In this document: positions 9,885 through 17,191 of the stretch, one piece after another
How positions within the stretch are numbered: the first letter of the stretch is position 1
Layout: every line of letters begins with the position of its first letter
Source: Nitrosomonadales bacterium
GTDB lineage: Bacteria; Pseudomonadota; Gammaproteobacteria; Burkholderiales; Gallionellaceae
NCBI GenBank assembly: GCA_023259065.1
Contig: JAHFQY010000001.1
Span: 66,072 to 130,071, forward strand
Direction of reading: 5' to 3'
Length of the DNA stretch: 64,000 nucleotides
Made by a program: the position numbers and the translations under genes
Notes under the pieces: generated by a model
The model's input: the letters and a program-made list of their open reading frames with translations, nothing else
Database searches by the model: none
What the model was told of the DNA's origin: nothing

Positions 9885-10094
9885 TTAGCCGCCGCCGACA
9901 GCAACGACGACTTCAAGTTTGTCGCCGTCAGCCAGCATTTGTTGATTGAATTGTCCGCGCGGAACGATTTCTCCGTTGCGCTCAAGCGCGATGCGTTTGC
10001 CACCCAGTTGCATTTTCTCCAACAGTTCGGTGATGCTGAGAGGCTGGTCAAATGTAGAGGGCGAGCCGTTGATGGAGACTGAAATCACTTTCAA
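9885..10094 (-). CDS. thiS: Sulfur carrier protein ThiS
   Basis: This 69-aa ubiquitin-fold protein ends in the GG needed for thiocarboxylation (AVGGG; a family member typically ends GG). It donates sulfur to ThiG. The ORF start is a TTG with a possible GTG two codons downstream; no clear Shine-Dalgarno is visible, so the start is uncertain. Only 36 bp separate it from the divergent tRNA-Gly, which leaves no room for the TPP riboswitch often found ahead of thiamine genes. Confidence 0.88.
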   Translation of the reverse strand: MKVISVSINGSPSTFDQPLSITELLEKMQLGGKRIALERNGEIVPRGQFNQQMLADGDKLEVVVAVGGG

Positions 10095-10130
10095 AGTTAT
10101 GAGTGGTTAAGGTAACATTGCATTCTACAT

Positions 10131-10204
10131 GCGGGTGTAGCTCAATGGTAGAGCAGAAGCTTCCCAAGCTTACGACGAGGGTTCGATTCCCTTCACCCGC
10201 TCCA
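10131..10204 (+). tRNA. tRNA-Gly (anticodon CCC)
   Basis: The 74-nt cloverleaf has a 7-bp acceptor (GCGGGTG/CACCCGC), D arm GCTC...GAGC, anticodon loop TTCCCAA (CCC), a T arm with GTTCGATTC, and an encoded CCA. The anticodon stem has one mismatched outer pair. The roughly 186 bp that follow, up to 10390, show no gene or clear signal. Confidence 0.95.
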
Positions 10205-10390
10205 TGATTTTTATGCTTTATCTCATGCGATTTGCTGCTTGTTCATCAAGTATGGATTGTTAACCGGGAGCCTTTGAGGCTTGCTGAGTATCCCTTGGGT
10301 TGATGGGGTTGTGGAGCGTCGGCAGCAGCTCCTTGCTTCGCTCCGTGATAATATATCCAAGTTATCTGTGTAACCCGCCTGTCAGACTAA

Positions 10391-11125
10391 ATGCCGCGCT
10401 ATAAGACCAAAGCTGTTCCGCAATTCCCGCATGCTTCCGTAGATTGTGATAGCTGCGGAATATTTGCGCTGTGTCATGCGGTTGGTGGTGACACTGATCT
10501 CAGTGTGCTGGATACGCTGGTGAGAAGCCGTAGAACGATTAAGCGTGGAGAGGTCTTGTATCAGGCTGGGGAGCCGTTTCGGGCGATTTACGCGATCCGG
10601 GGAGGCTCCATCAAAACCTTCATCCTGGCCGATGATGGCAGGGTTCAGGTGACAGGTTTCCATTTTGTCGGTGAGGTTCTGGGGCTTGATGCCATCACCA
10701 TGGGGCGATACAACTGTACTGCAACAGCCATGGAAACAACCAGTGTTTGTGAGGCGCCTTTTGACCGGTTAAATGAGCTGGGTGAAGAGTTTCCTGATCT
10801 GCAGCACAGCATGCTGGAAGTGATGAGCCATGAAATTCTCCATTGCCATGAGCTGATGATGTTGCTGGGGAAAAAAAATGCCGAAGAGCGCCTGTCCACT
10901 TTTCTGCTGAATATGTCCCGCCGCCTTGAAAAACGGAATTTTTCGCATACCCAGTTCAGCATGAGCATGTCGCGCAGCGATATCGGCAACTATCTGGGCA
11001 TGGCAGAGGAAACGGTATGCCGTGTTTTTACCCGTCTTCAGGATGAGGGGGTGATAACACTTGAACGCAGGCAGATCACCTTGCATAGCCTTGACCAGCT
11101 TAGGGCGATAGCTACTCAAAAATAG
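10391..11125 (+). CDS. FNR-like Crp-family oxygen-sensing regulator
   Basis: This 244-aa regulator has an N-terminal cluster-ligand pattern C-X2-C-X5-C (residues 19, 22, 28: DCDSCGIFALC) and a fourth cysteine at about residue 120 in AMETTSVCEAPF, matching the [4Fe-4S] ligands of E. coli FNR. A cNMP-like beta roll, dimer helix and winged helix-turn-helix follow. The recognition helix reads EETVCR, whereas FNR has ETISR, so Cys replaces the DNA-contacting Ser212. It lies directly upstream of ccoN and is the likely local activator of the oxidase operon. No Shine-Dalgarno is obvious. Confidence 0.9.
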   Translation: MPRYKTKAVPQFPHASVDCDSCGIFALCHAVGGDTDLSVLDTLVRSRRTIKRGEVLYQAGEPFRAIYAIRGGSIKTFILADDGRVQVTGFHFVGEVLGLDAITMGRYNCTATAMETTSVCEAPFDRLNELGEEFPDLQHSMLEVMSHEILHCHELMMLLGKKNAEERLSTFLLNMSRRLEKRNFSHTQFSMSMSRSDIGNYLGMAEETVCRVFTRLQDEGVITLERRQITLHSLDQLRAIATQK

Positions 11126-11246
11126 TCTGTGAGCACTTTTTTGCCGGCCTGCCTGTGCGGGTCGGCGGCGAGTCTTGCGGGTGGCTTCGAGTGATGAGCT
11201 AAGTCAGGGTTGGGAGATACACTATTAAGGCGATAGTGCAATTTGG

Positions 11247-11285
11247 TTGACGGGCGTCAGGGTTTTTTTGACTAAAAACTATTAT
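11247..11285 (+). promoter_or_regulatory. FNR-type operator and -10 box ahead of ccoNOQP
   Basis: TTGACGGGCGTCAG (11247-11260) matches the TTGAT-N4-ATCAA dyad at most positions. A TATTAT -10 box lies at 11280-11285, putting the dyad centre near -39 to -41 from the predicted start, the class II activator position. The 328-bp gap 11126-11453 holds no gene; the rest of it is leader sequence ending in AGGAGGAG before ccoN. Confidence 0.6.
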
Positions 11286-11453
11286 GCTGGCGAGGTTATT
11301 ATGCGCAAGAGGCTAATTTGCGCAGATTTTTTGTAACATATTGAACAGTATTGTTTTTGTAGTAAAAGAGAGCGGCCGCCATGTTTATATATGCTGCACT
11401 GTAAATGTGAGGTTGCGTTTGTTTTTTGTAACTTGCTCTAGGAGGAGACTACT

Positions 11454-12884
11454 GTGGAAGCGACTCAAGCGACACCAGTAAAATATGATATGGACGTAGT
11501 CCGATGGTTTACCATCATGGCCGTCGTTTATCTGGTTGTGGGGACCCTGGTCGGTGTGTATATCGCATCCGAATTGGCGTGGCCATTTTTGAACTTTGAC
11601 ATTCCTGAAATTACCTTTGGTCGTTTGCGTCCGCTGCATACCAATGCGGTGATTTTTGCGTTCGGCGGCTGTACCTTGATGGCGACCGGTTATTACATGG
11701 TGCAACGCACCGGTGCCACCAAGCTGTGGAGCAACGGTCTGGCATGGTTCACCTTCTGGGGCTGGAACCTGATTATCGTTCTGGCCGTGATCACTCTGCC
11801 GCTGGGTATTACCCAGTCCAAGGAGTACGCCGAGCTGGAGTGGCCGATTGACATCATGATCACGATTGTGTGGGTGGCGTTCGGCCTGAACCACATTATG
11901 ACCACCGCAATCCGCAAGACATCGCATATCTACGTTTCCAACTGGTTCACCATGGGCATGATCATCATGATCTCCTATCTGCACCTGGTGAACAGCATGG
12001 CGATTCCCGTTAGCCTGACCCAGTCCTTCTCCATTTTCTCCGGCGTACAAGACGCCATGATTCAATGGTGGTGGGGTCACAATGCGGTGGGTTTCTACCT
12101 GACAGCCGGCTTCCTTGGCATCATGTACTACTTCGTTCCCAAGCAGGCTGGTCGTCCGGTGTTCTCATACCGTCTGTCCGTGCTGCACTTCTGGACGCTG
12201 AGCTTCGGCTACGTCTGGCTGGGTGCGCACCACCTGCAATACACCGCTCTGCCTGACTGGACCGGCTCCCTCGGCGCTGCCATCTCCCTGGCCATGATCA
12301 TCCCGTCATGGGGTGGTGCGATGAACGGCATGATGACCTTGTCCGGCGCATGGGACAAGCTGCGTACCGACTACGTGCTGCGCTTCCTGGTTGTGTCGCT
12401 GGCGTTTTACGCGATGTCCACCTTCGAAGGCCCGGTAATGTCGATCAAGACAGTCAATGCGCTGTCGCACTACACAGACTGGACCGTTGGTCACGTGCAC
12501 TCCGGCGCCCTGGGTTGGGTTGCCATGGTTTCCATGGGCGCGATCTACCATATGGTGATGAAGCTGTGGAATACAAAAATGTACTCCGACAACCTGGTGA
12601 ACGTGCATTTCTGGCTGGCTACAATCGGTGCAGTGGTTTACGTTGTGGCCATGTGGGTGTCAGGAATCATGCAGGGCTTGATGTGGCGTGATTATGACGA
12701 ATACGGCACCTTGACCTACACCTTCGTTGAATCCGTGTCTGCCATGCATCCGTACTACGCGATGCGCGCTATCGGCGGCATGATTTACAACCTGGGCGCC
12801 TGGATCATGCTGTTCAACGTGGTGATGACTGTGCGTCAGGCAACTGCTGCGCGTAGTGTTAACACTGCTACAGCTAACGCATAA
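11454..12884 (+). CDS. ccoN: cbb3-type cytochrome c oxidase subunit I
   Basis: CcoN (476 aa) is the catalytic haem-copper subunit that reduces oxygen to water in the inner membrane with high oxygen affinity. About twelve transmembrane segments are visible. Likely haem/CuB histidines appear in [27 protein letters not shown] and [13 protein letters not shown]. The start is GTG at 11454, behind a strong AGGAGGAG. It heads ccoNOQP and is preceded by an FNR-box-like palindrome, consistent with microaerobic induction. Confidence 0.98.
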   Translation: MEATQATPVKYDMDVVRWFTIMAVVYLVVGTLVGVYIASELAWPFLNFDIPEITFGRLRPLHTNAVIFAFGGCTLMATGYYMVQRTGATKLWSNGLAWFTFWGWNLIIVLAVITLPLGITQSKEYAELEWPIDIMITIVWVAFGLNHIMTTAIRKTSHIYVSNWFTMGMIIMISYLHLVNSMAIPVSLTQSFSIFSGVQDAMIQWWWGHNAVGFYLTAGFLGIMYYFVPKQAGRPVFSYRLSVLHFWTLSFGYVWLGAHHLQYTALPDWTGSLGAAISLAMIIPSWGGAMNGMMTLSGAWDKLRTDYVLRFLVVSLAFYAMSTFEGPVMSIKTVNALSHYTDWTVGHVHSGALGWVAMVSMGAIYHMVMKLWNTKMYSDNLVNVHFWLATIGAVVYVVAMWVSGIMQGLMWRDYDEYGTLTYTFVESVSAMHPYYAMRAIGGMIYNLGAWIMLFNVVMTVRQATAARSVNTATANA

Positions 12885-12898
12885 GGAGCGAAATAATC

Positions 12899-13660
12899 AT
12901 GGCTGATAAAATTTATTCAACCAAGTTTCAGGACAAGCTGGAACGCAGCACTATCCTGATGTTCATCGTGTCCGCCATTGCAGTTGCTGTTGGCGGTATC
13001 GTGGAAATCGTGCCTTTGTTCTACCTGCCAAATACCGGCATGGGCAATGGAACGGCGCACAAAGACCAGAATGGCAACGTGATTGCCAGCGTGGTGTGGC
13101 AGCCCAAAGCCGGCCAGTCGCTGGATGACTGGCAGCCAGGCGATGGCGTGCGTCCATACAAGGCTCTGGAACTGGCTGGCCGCAGCGTATACCTGCGTGA
13201 GGGTTGCTACCTGTGCCACTCGCAGATGATCCGTCCGTTCCGCGACGAGAAAGACCGTTATGGCCACTACTCCATCGCTGAAGAGTCCATGTACGACCAT
13301 CCGTTCCAGTGGGGTTCCAAGCGTACAGGTCCTGACCTGGCTCGCGTAGGCGCCAAGTATTCCGATGAATGGCACCGCCGCCATCTGAAGTATCCACGTG
13401 ACGTTGTGCCTGAGTCTGTCATGCCTAACTTCTTCTTCCTCGACAAGAAGCCGGTTGATGTGGATAACACCGTAAAGACCATGCAGGTCATGACCAAGAT
13501 GCCTTTCAATCCTGTGCCCAAGGACATTTACACCGCGGATTACATCGCCGGTGCCAAGGCCCAGCTGGAAGGCAAGACAGAAATGGATGCAGTTATTGCT
13601 TACCTGCAGTCCTTGGGTAATCACGTCAAGTTCCAGGAAGGTGTGAACTACCGTGACTAA
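12899..13660 (+). CDS. ccoO: cbb3 oxidase monohaem subunit II
   Basis: CcoO (253 aa) is a membrane-anchored c-type cytochrome that passes electrons from CcoP to CcoN. One N-terminal transmembrane helix (about residues 18-40) precedes the single haem motif CYLCH. The axial methionine is probably in VPESVMPNF. It begins 14 bp after ccoN behind AAGGAG, and its stop overlaps the ccoQ start. Confidence 0.98.
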   Translation: MADKIYSTKFQDKLERSTILMFIVSAIAVAVGGIVEIVPLFYLPNTGMGNGTAHKDQNGNVIASVVWQPKAGQSLDDWQPGDGVRPYKALELAGRSVYLREGCYLCHSQMIRPFRDEKDRYGHYSIAEESMYDHPFQWGSKRTGPDLARVGAKYSDEWHRRHLKYPRDVVPESVMPNFFFLDKKPVDVDNTVKTMQVMTKMPFNPVPKDIYTADYIAGAKAQLEGKTEMDAVIAYLQSLGNHVKFQEGVNYRD

Positions 13661-13865
13661 GCTGATGGAGTACCTGCACACAGACTGGATGCAGATGACC
13701 TTGAATGACTGGCTGGGAGTGGCTTATACCGTGCTGGGCCTTCTGGCGATGATCGTGGTCTATGTAATGGTGCTCCATCCCAAGAACAAGGAGGCGTACA
13801 ACTCGCAGAGCGATATGGCGCTGCGTGATGACGACGAGCACAACAATTTGGGAGATAAACAATGA
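13653..13865 (+). CDS. ccoQ: CcoQ/FixQ, small cbb3 oxidase subunit
   Basis: This 70-aa single-pass membrane protein fits CcoQ, which stabilises the cbb3 complex. The hydrophobic helix (GVAYTVLGLLAMIVVYVMVL) is followed by a short charged tail. The GTG at 13653 overlaps the ccoO stop by 8 bp; an ATG four codons later (13665) is an alternative. It overlaps the start of ccoP by 4 bp, so translation of O, Q and P is coupled. Confidence 0.93.
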   Translation: MTKLMEYLHTDWMQMTLNDWLGVAYTVLGLLAMIVVYVMVLHPKNKEAYNSQSDMALRDDDEHNNLGDKQ

Positions 13866-14812
13866 GTGACAATCATAAATCCGCTGGTGGCGTGCCTACC
13901 ACCGGACACGTATGGGATGACGATCTGGCCGACCTGGTCAATCAGCCGCCAAAATGGTGGATGCTGGGCCTGACCGCCAGTGCAATCTGGGTAGTGGTGT
14001 ACTGGCTGATGTATCCGGCTGTTCCCGTTGCGTTGAACGGCAACTACTTCAAGGGCGTGGGCTTGCCAGGTTCCGGTCAGTGGACTGCTATCAAGGAACT
14101 GGAGGCTGACCAGAAGGAAGTGGATGCTGTGCGCAGCAAGTACGAGAACAAGCTGAAGGACATGACTCCTGCGGCGATTCTTGCTGACAGTGAGCTGACC
14201 GAGTACGTGACACGTTCCGGCAAGGTGCTGTTCAGTGACAATTGCGCGGCTTGTCATGGCCAGAACGGCGCTGGCACCATTCAAAAGGGCGGCAAATTCG
14301 CCATGCGCGAGCAGGGCTATATGGCGCCAATGCTGAATGACGATGACTGGCTCTTTGGCGGCACCATCGACAAGATCCATGAAACCGTTTCCGGCGGCCG
14401 CCAGGGCGTGATGACGGCGCACAAGGATACCTTGTCGGGGCAGCAAATCGACGACGTGGCCAAGTGGGTGCTGGCCAGCAGCGAAGGCAATGGCAATGCG
14501 CCTGAGTTTGCAGCCGGCAAGAAGGTATTCGCAAGCAGTGACTGCGCATCCTGTCATGGTGCTGATGGCAAGGGCATGCAGGCCATGGGCTCTGCCAACC
14601 TGACAGACAAGATCTGGCGTTTTGACGGCTCTCTGGAAGGCATCAAGCAGACCATTACCTACGGTGTAAACGTGGGCCCTGACGCTCGCAACGCGGTAAT
14701 GCCAAACTTCACCGAAGCCGGCAAGCTGACACCGGCCGAGATCAAGAAGCTGGCTGTGTATGTCTACAAGCTGGGCGGTGGTAAAGCCGACGCTGCTGTA
14801 GCTGCTAAATAA
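13862..14812 (+). CDS. ccoP: cbb3 oxidase dihaem subunit III
   Basis: CcoP (316 aa) is the electron-entry subunit. After a cytoplasmic N-terminus and a transmembrane helix (WWMLGLTASAIWVVVYWLMY), two cytochrome c domains carry CAACH and CASCH. The start overlaps ccoQ. A GC-rich hairpin follows the stop, then a 42-codon membrane ORF. Confidence 0.98.
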   Translation: MSDNHKSAGGVPTTGHVWDDDLADLVNQPPKWWMLGLTASAIWVVVYWLMYPAVPVALNGNYFKGVGLPGSGQWTAIKELEADQKEVDAVRSKYENKLKDMTPAAILADSELTEYVTRSGKVLFSDNCAACHGQNGAGTIQKGGKFAMREQGYMAPMLNDDDWLFGGTIDKIHETVSGGRQGVMTAHKDTLSGQQIDDVAKWVLASSEGNGNAPEFAAGKKVFASSDCASCHGADGKGMQAMGSANLTDKIWRFDGSLEGIKQTITYGVNVGPDARNAVMPNFTEAGKLTPAEIKKLAVYVYKLGGGKADAAVAAK

Positions 14813-14826
14813 ATGCCCCAATAACT

Positions 14827-14844
14827 GCACGGCGCAAGCCGTGC
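14827..14844 (+). other. Intercistronic hairpin after ccoP
   Basis: GCACGGC-GCAA-GCCGTGC is a perfect 7-bp stem closed by a GNRA-type loop, with no T-tract. This resembles an mRNA-stabilising or processing hairpin rather than a terminator. It sits between ccoP and the small ORF at 14866. Confidence 0.5.
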
Positions 14845-14865
14845 GGTATTCTCAAGGAGATTTAA

Positions 14866-14994
14866 ATGCATACACATGACATGGTATTTTGGGGCGTGAT
14901 GATCGCCTTTGGTGGTTCTGCCCTGGTTCTGGTCTGGTTGGGATTCATGTTGTGGCGCAACATGAACGACAAGAGCAAGAACGACGGCAAGTAA
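14866..14994 (+). CDS. Small single-pass membrane protein in the cco cluster
   Basis: A 42-aa ORF too short for the ORF track: it begins MHTHDMVFWGVMIAFGGSAL and ends NMNDKSKNDGK. An AAGGAGA Shine-Dalgarno sits 5 bp before the ATG, and a strong terminator follows the stop by about 20 bp. One transmembrane helix spans about residues 8-29 with a positively charged tail. It has the size and position of an extra small cbb3 subunit, such as the 37-residue CcoM of Pseudomonas stutzeri. That equivalence is inferred from position and size only; I do not recognise sequence homology. Confidence 0.75.
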   Translation: MHTHDMVFWGVMIAFGGSALVLVWLGFMLWRNMNDKSKNDGK

Positions 14995-15013
14995 GCCTGG
15001 CTGCGCCAGAAAC

Positions 15014-15041
15014 AAAGAGGAGCTAACACTCCTCTTTTTTT
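15014..15041 (+). terminator. Rho-independent terminator after ccoNOQP-small ORF
   Basis: AAAGAGGAG-ctaaca-CTCCTCTTT followed by a run of T. It separates the oxidase structural genes from the assembly genes ccoGHIS. Confidence 0.88.
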
Positions 15042-15160
15042 CATTTTGCAATTGATCAGGGCAACTCTGTTTCTGTTTCGCGGCTGATTCGCGGAATAAA
15101 AACAAAGTTATCTTGGAATACAGCGCCCTGGTTCACAGGGCATAATCTTTTGGAGTCATT

Positions 15161-16588
15161 ATGAGCAATCCTGCAACAGGCACCGAGTCCGGTCATGTAA
15201 CCGGACTATATCGCGAACACGAGGAATGGACAGTCAATACCGGCGGGAAAACCATCCACGCCAAGCGCATGCCGGGTTTCTTCCGCACAATGAAATACTT
15301 TACCGCGTTGACGTGGCTGGTTTTCTTCCTCGGCGCCTATCCGCGTTGGCATGGCAAGCAGGCCATTCTTTTTGATGTCACCAATCGCCAGTTTCATTTC
15401 TTCAACATTACCATCCTGCCACAGGATATCTGGATGCTCTCCCTGCTGTTGTTGCTGATGGCGATGACCCTGTTTGCCGTGACCTCGGTGGCTTCGCGCG
15501 TATTTTGCGGATACTTCTGCTTTCAGACGGTATGGACAGATGTGTTTACCTGGATAGAGGAAAAAATCGAAGGTCAGCCCGGGCAGCGCCGCAAGCTGGA
15601 TGGGGCGCCCTGGAGCGTGACAAAAGTCCGCTTGAAGCTGATGAAACATGCAGCCTGGCTGGCGATCTCGGTGCTGACGGGCATCAGCTTCTCCATATGG
15701 TTCGTGGATGCGTTTGACTACTGGCATGACCTGCTCACGCTCAACTTGCCTGTCATAGGCTGGGCGACACTGGTCGCCTTTATTCTCGGCACCTACATCC
15801 TCGCGGGATTCTTGCGCGAGCAGACCTGCTTCTGGCTCTGTCCTTACGCACGCATTCAAGGCGTGATGACAGATGCGCAAACCATCCTGCCTACCTATGA
15901 TGAAAACCGCGGTGAACCGCGCGGCAAATTGCGCCGCCATGAAGAAGGCGCGGCGAAACAGGGGGATTGCATCGACTGCTTCCAGTGCGTGCAGGTATGC
16001 CCAACCGGTGTGGATATACGCCAGGGGCAGCAGCTTGGATGCATTACCTGCGGGTTGTGCCTGGACGCCTGTGACTCAGTCATGGACAAGATCGGCCGTC
16101 CACGCGGCCTGATACGTTATGCCTCGCTGGACGAGATGGAAGGGCGCCCGGTCAAGAAGCTGTACCAGCATCCGCGCACCTTTGTGTACATCGGCATTAT
16201 CCTGCTGGCACTGAGTGGAATCATCTACGGCCTGACTCACCTCGGGGCACTGGTGCTGAGAGTGGCTCCGGAGCGCCAGCCCCTGTTTGTGCGCATGAGT
16301 GACGGCTCAATCCAGAACAAATACGTGTTCAAGGTGCTGAACAAGACCAACAAGGACATGTATGTGACAGTCAAGGCTGAAGACGGGATCAGCGGCCAGC
16401 AGATCATCGGCGCTGAACAGCCAATACTTGTGTATCACGGCAGGGCAACGCCATTCACGATTTTCGTGAAGGCGCCGGAGAAAAATATTCACGAGGAAAT
16501 TACACCTATCGAATTTCGTGTGGAGGGTGTGGACCACCCTGAAATTTCTTCCGAATACCAGACCATGTTCAATGGCCCCAAGCCATGA
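15161..16588 (+). CDS. ccoG: CcoG, cbb3 oxidase accessory ferredoxin-type protein
   Basis: This 475-aa membrane protein of the RdxA/RdxB/FixG family has several N-terminal transmembrane helices, cysteine sites GYFCFQ and CFWLCPY, and a two-cluster ferredoxin segment (CIDCFQCVQVCP, then CITCGLCLDAC). It ends in an Ig-like periplasmic domain. The family reduces Cu(II) to Cu(I) during copper delivery to CcoN. It starts a new transcription unit after the 15014 terminator, followed by ccoH, ccoI and ccoS. Confidence 0.96.
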   Translation: MSNPATGTESGHVTGLYREHEEWTVNTGGKTIHAKRMPGFFRTMKYFTALTWLVFFLGAYPRWHGKQAILFDVTNRQFHFFNITILPQDIWMLSLLLLLMAMTLFAVTSVASRVFCGYFCFQTVWTDVFTWIEEKIEGQPGQRRKLDGAPWSVTKVRLKLMKHAAWLAISVLTGISFSIWFVDAFDYWHDLLTLNLPVIGWATLVAFILGTYILAGFLREQTCFWLCPYARIQGVMTDAQTILPTYDENRGEPRGKLRRHEEGAAKQGDCIDCFQCVQVCPTGVDIRQGQQLGCITCGLCLDACDSVMDKIGRPRGLIRYASLDEMEGRPVKKLYQHPRTFVYIGIILLALSGIIYGLTHLGALVLRVAPERQPLFVRMSDGSIQNKYVFKVLNKTNKDMYVTVKAEDGISGQQIIGAEQPILVYHGRATPFTIFVKAPEKNIHEEITPIEFRVEGVDHPEISSEYQTMFNGPKP

Positions 16589-16622
16589 TGCCGGGTAATC
16601 GGACAACAGTGGAGAGCATGAA

Positions 16623-17174
16623 ATGATTTCGCAAAAGAACAAACAGGGCTGGCGCAACCCGTGGGTGTTTGCACTGGTGGCGATTATCCTGGTGGCGCTG
16701 CTGAACAACGGGCGCATGCTGTGGGATGCCTTTCACCATCGTGTGCGCATGCTGGATGAGAGCTACAGCGTGAAGAGCCACAAGGATGAGGCCAAGTGGG
16801 TGCAGCAGCAGGCTGAGCGCACAACGCTGGGGTGGCAGGCCAGCCTGCGTTCCGCGCAGCAGTTGAAGAATGACAGCATGGCCACGCCAAGCGCCGCCAG
16901 ATTCATCCTGGTGGCCAGCCCGGCCGTGTTCCAGTTCGACCTGAAAGACCGCGATGGCAAGCCTTTGCAGGGCGCCCAGGTGCAGGTCAATGCACAGTGG
17001 CCGGGCAGCCAGACCTTCGACTTCAACGGCACACTGCAGGAATCCGCACCGGGCCATTATGTGGGCAGCATGACCTTCCCGCGTACAGGTAACTGGGATC
17101 TGGTGATCAATGCCCGGCAGGACGGGCGCCTGTTCGATCTGGAACAGAAAGTGTTTGTCGCAGTCGCGCAATAA
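16623..17174 (+). CDS. ccoH: FixH/CcoH, cbb3 oxidase assembly protein
   Basis: This 183-aa protein has one N-terminal transmembrane helix (NPWVFALVAIILVALLNN) and a periplasmic beta-rich FixH domain (FQFDLKDRDGKPLQGAQVQV, NWDLVINARQDG). CcoH stays with the assembling cbb3 complex in other species. GGAGAG precedes the ATG by 5 bp. It lies between ccoG and ccoI, the conserved order. Confidence 0.93.
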   Translation: MISQKNKQGWRNPWVFALVAIILVALLNNGRMLWDAFHHRVRMLDESYSVKSHKDEAKWVQQQAERTTLGWQASLRSAQQLKNDSMATPSAARFILVASPAVFQFDLKDRDGKPLQGAQVQVNAQWPGSQTFDFNGTLQESAPGHYVGSMTFPRTGNWDLVINARQDGRLFDLEQKVFVAVAQ

Positions 17175-17191
17175 TTCAAGCAGCAAATCTG

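Noticed and set aside
10095-10130. TPP riboswitch upstream of thiS
   Set aside because: Only 36 bp separate thiS from tRNA-Gly, too short for a THI element, and no conserved core is visible.
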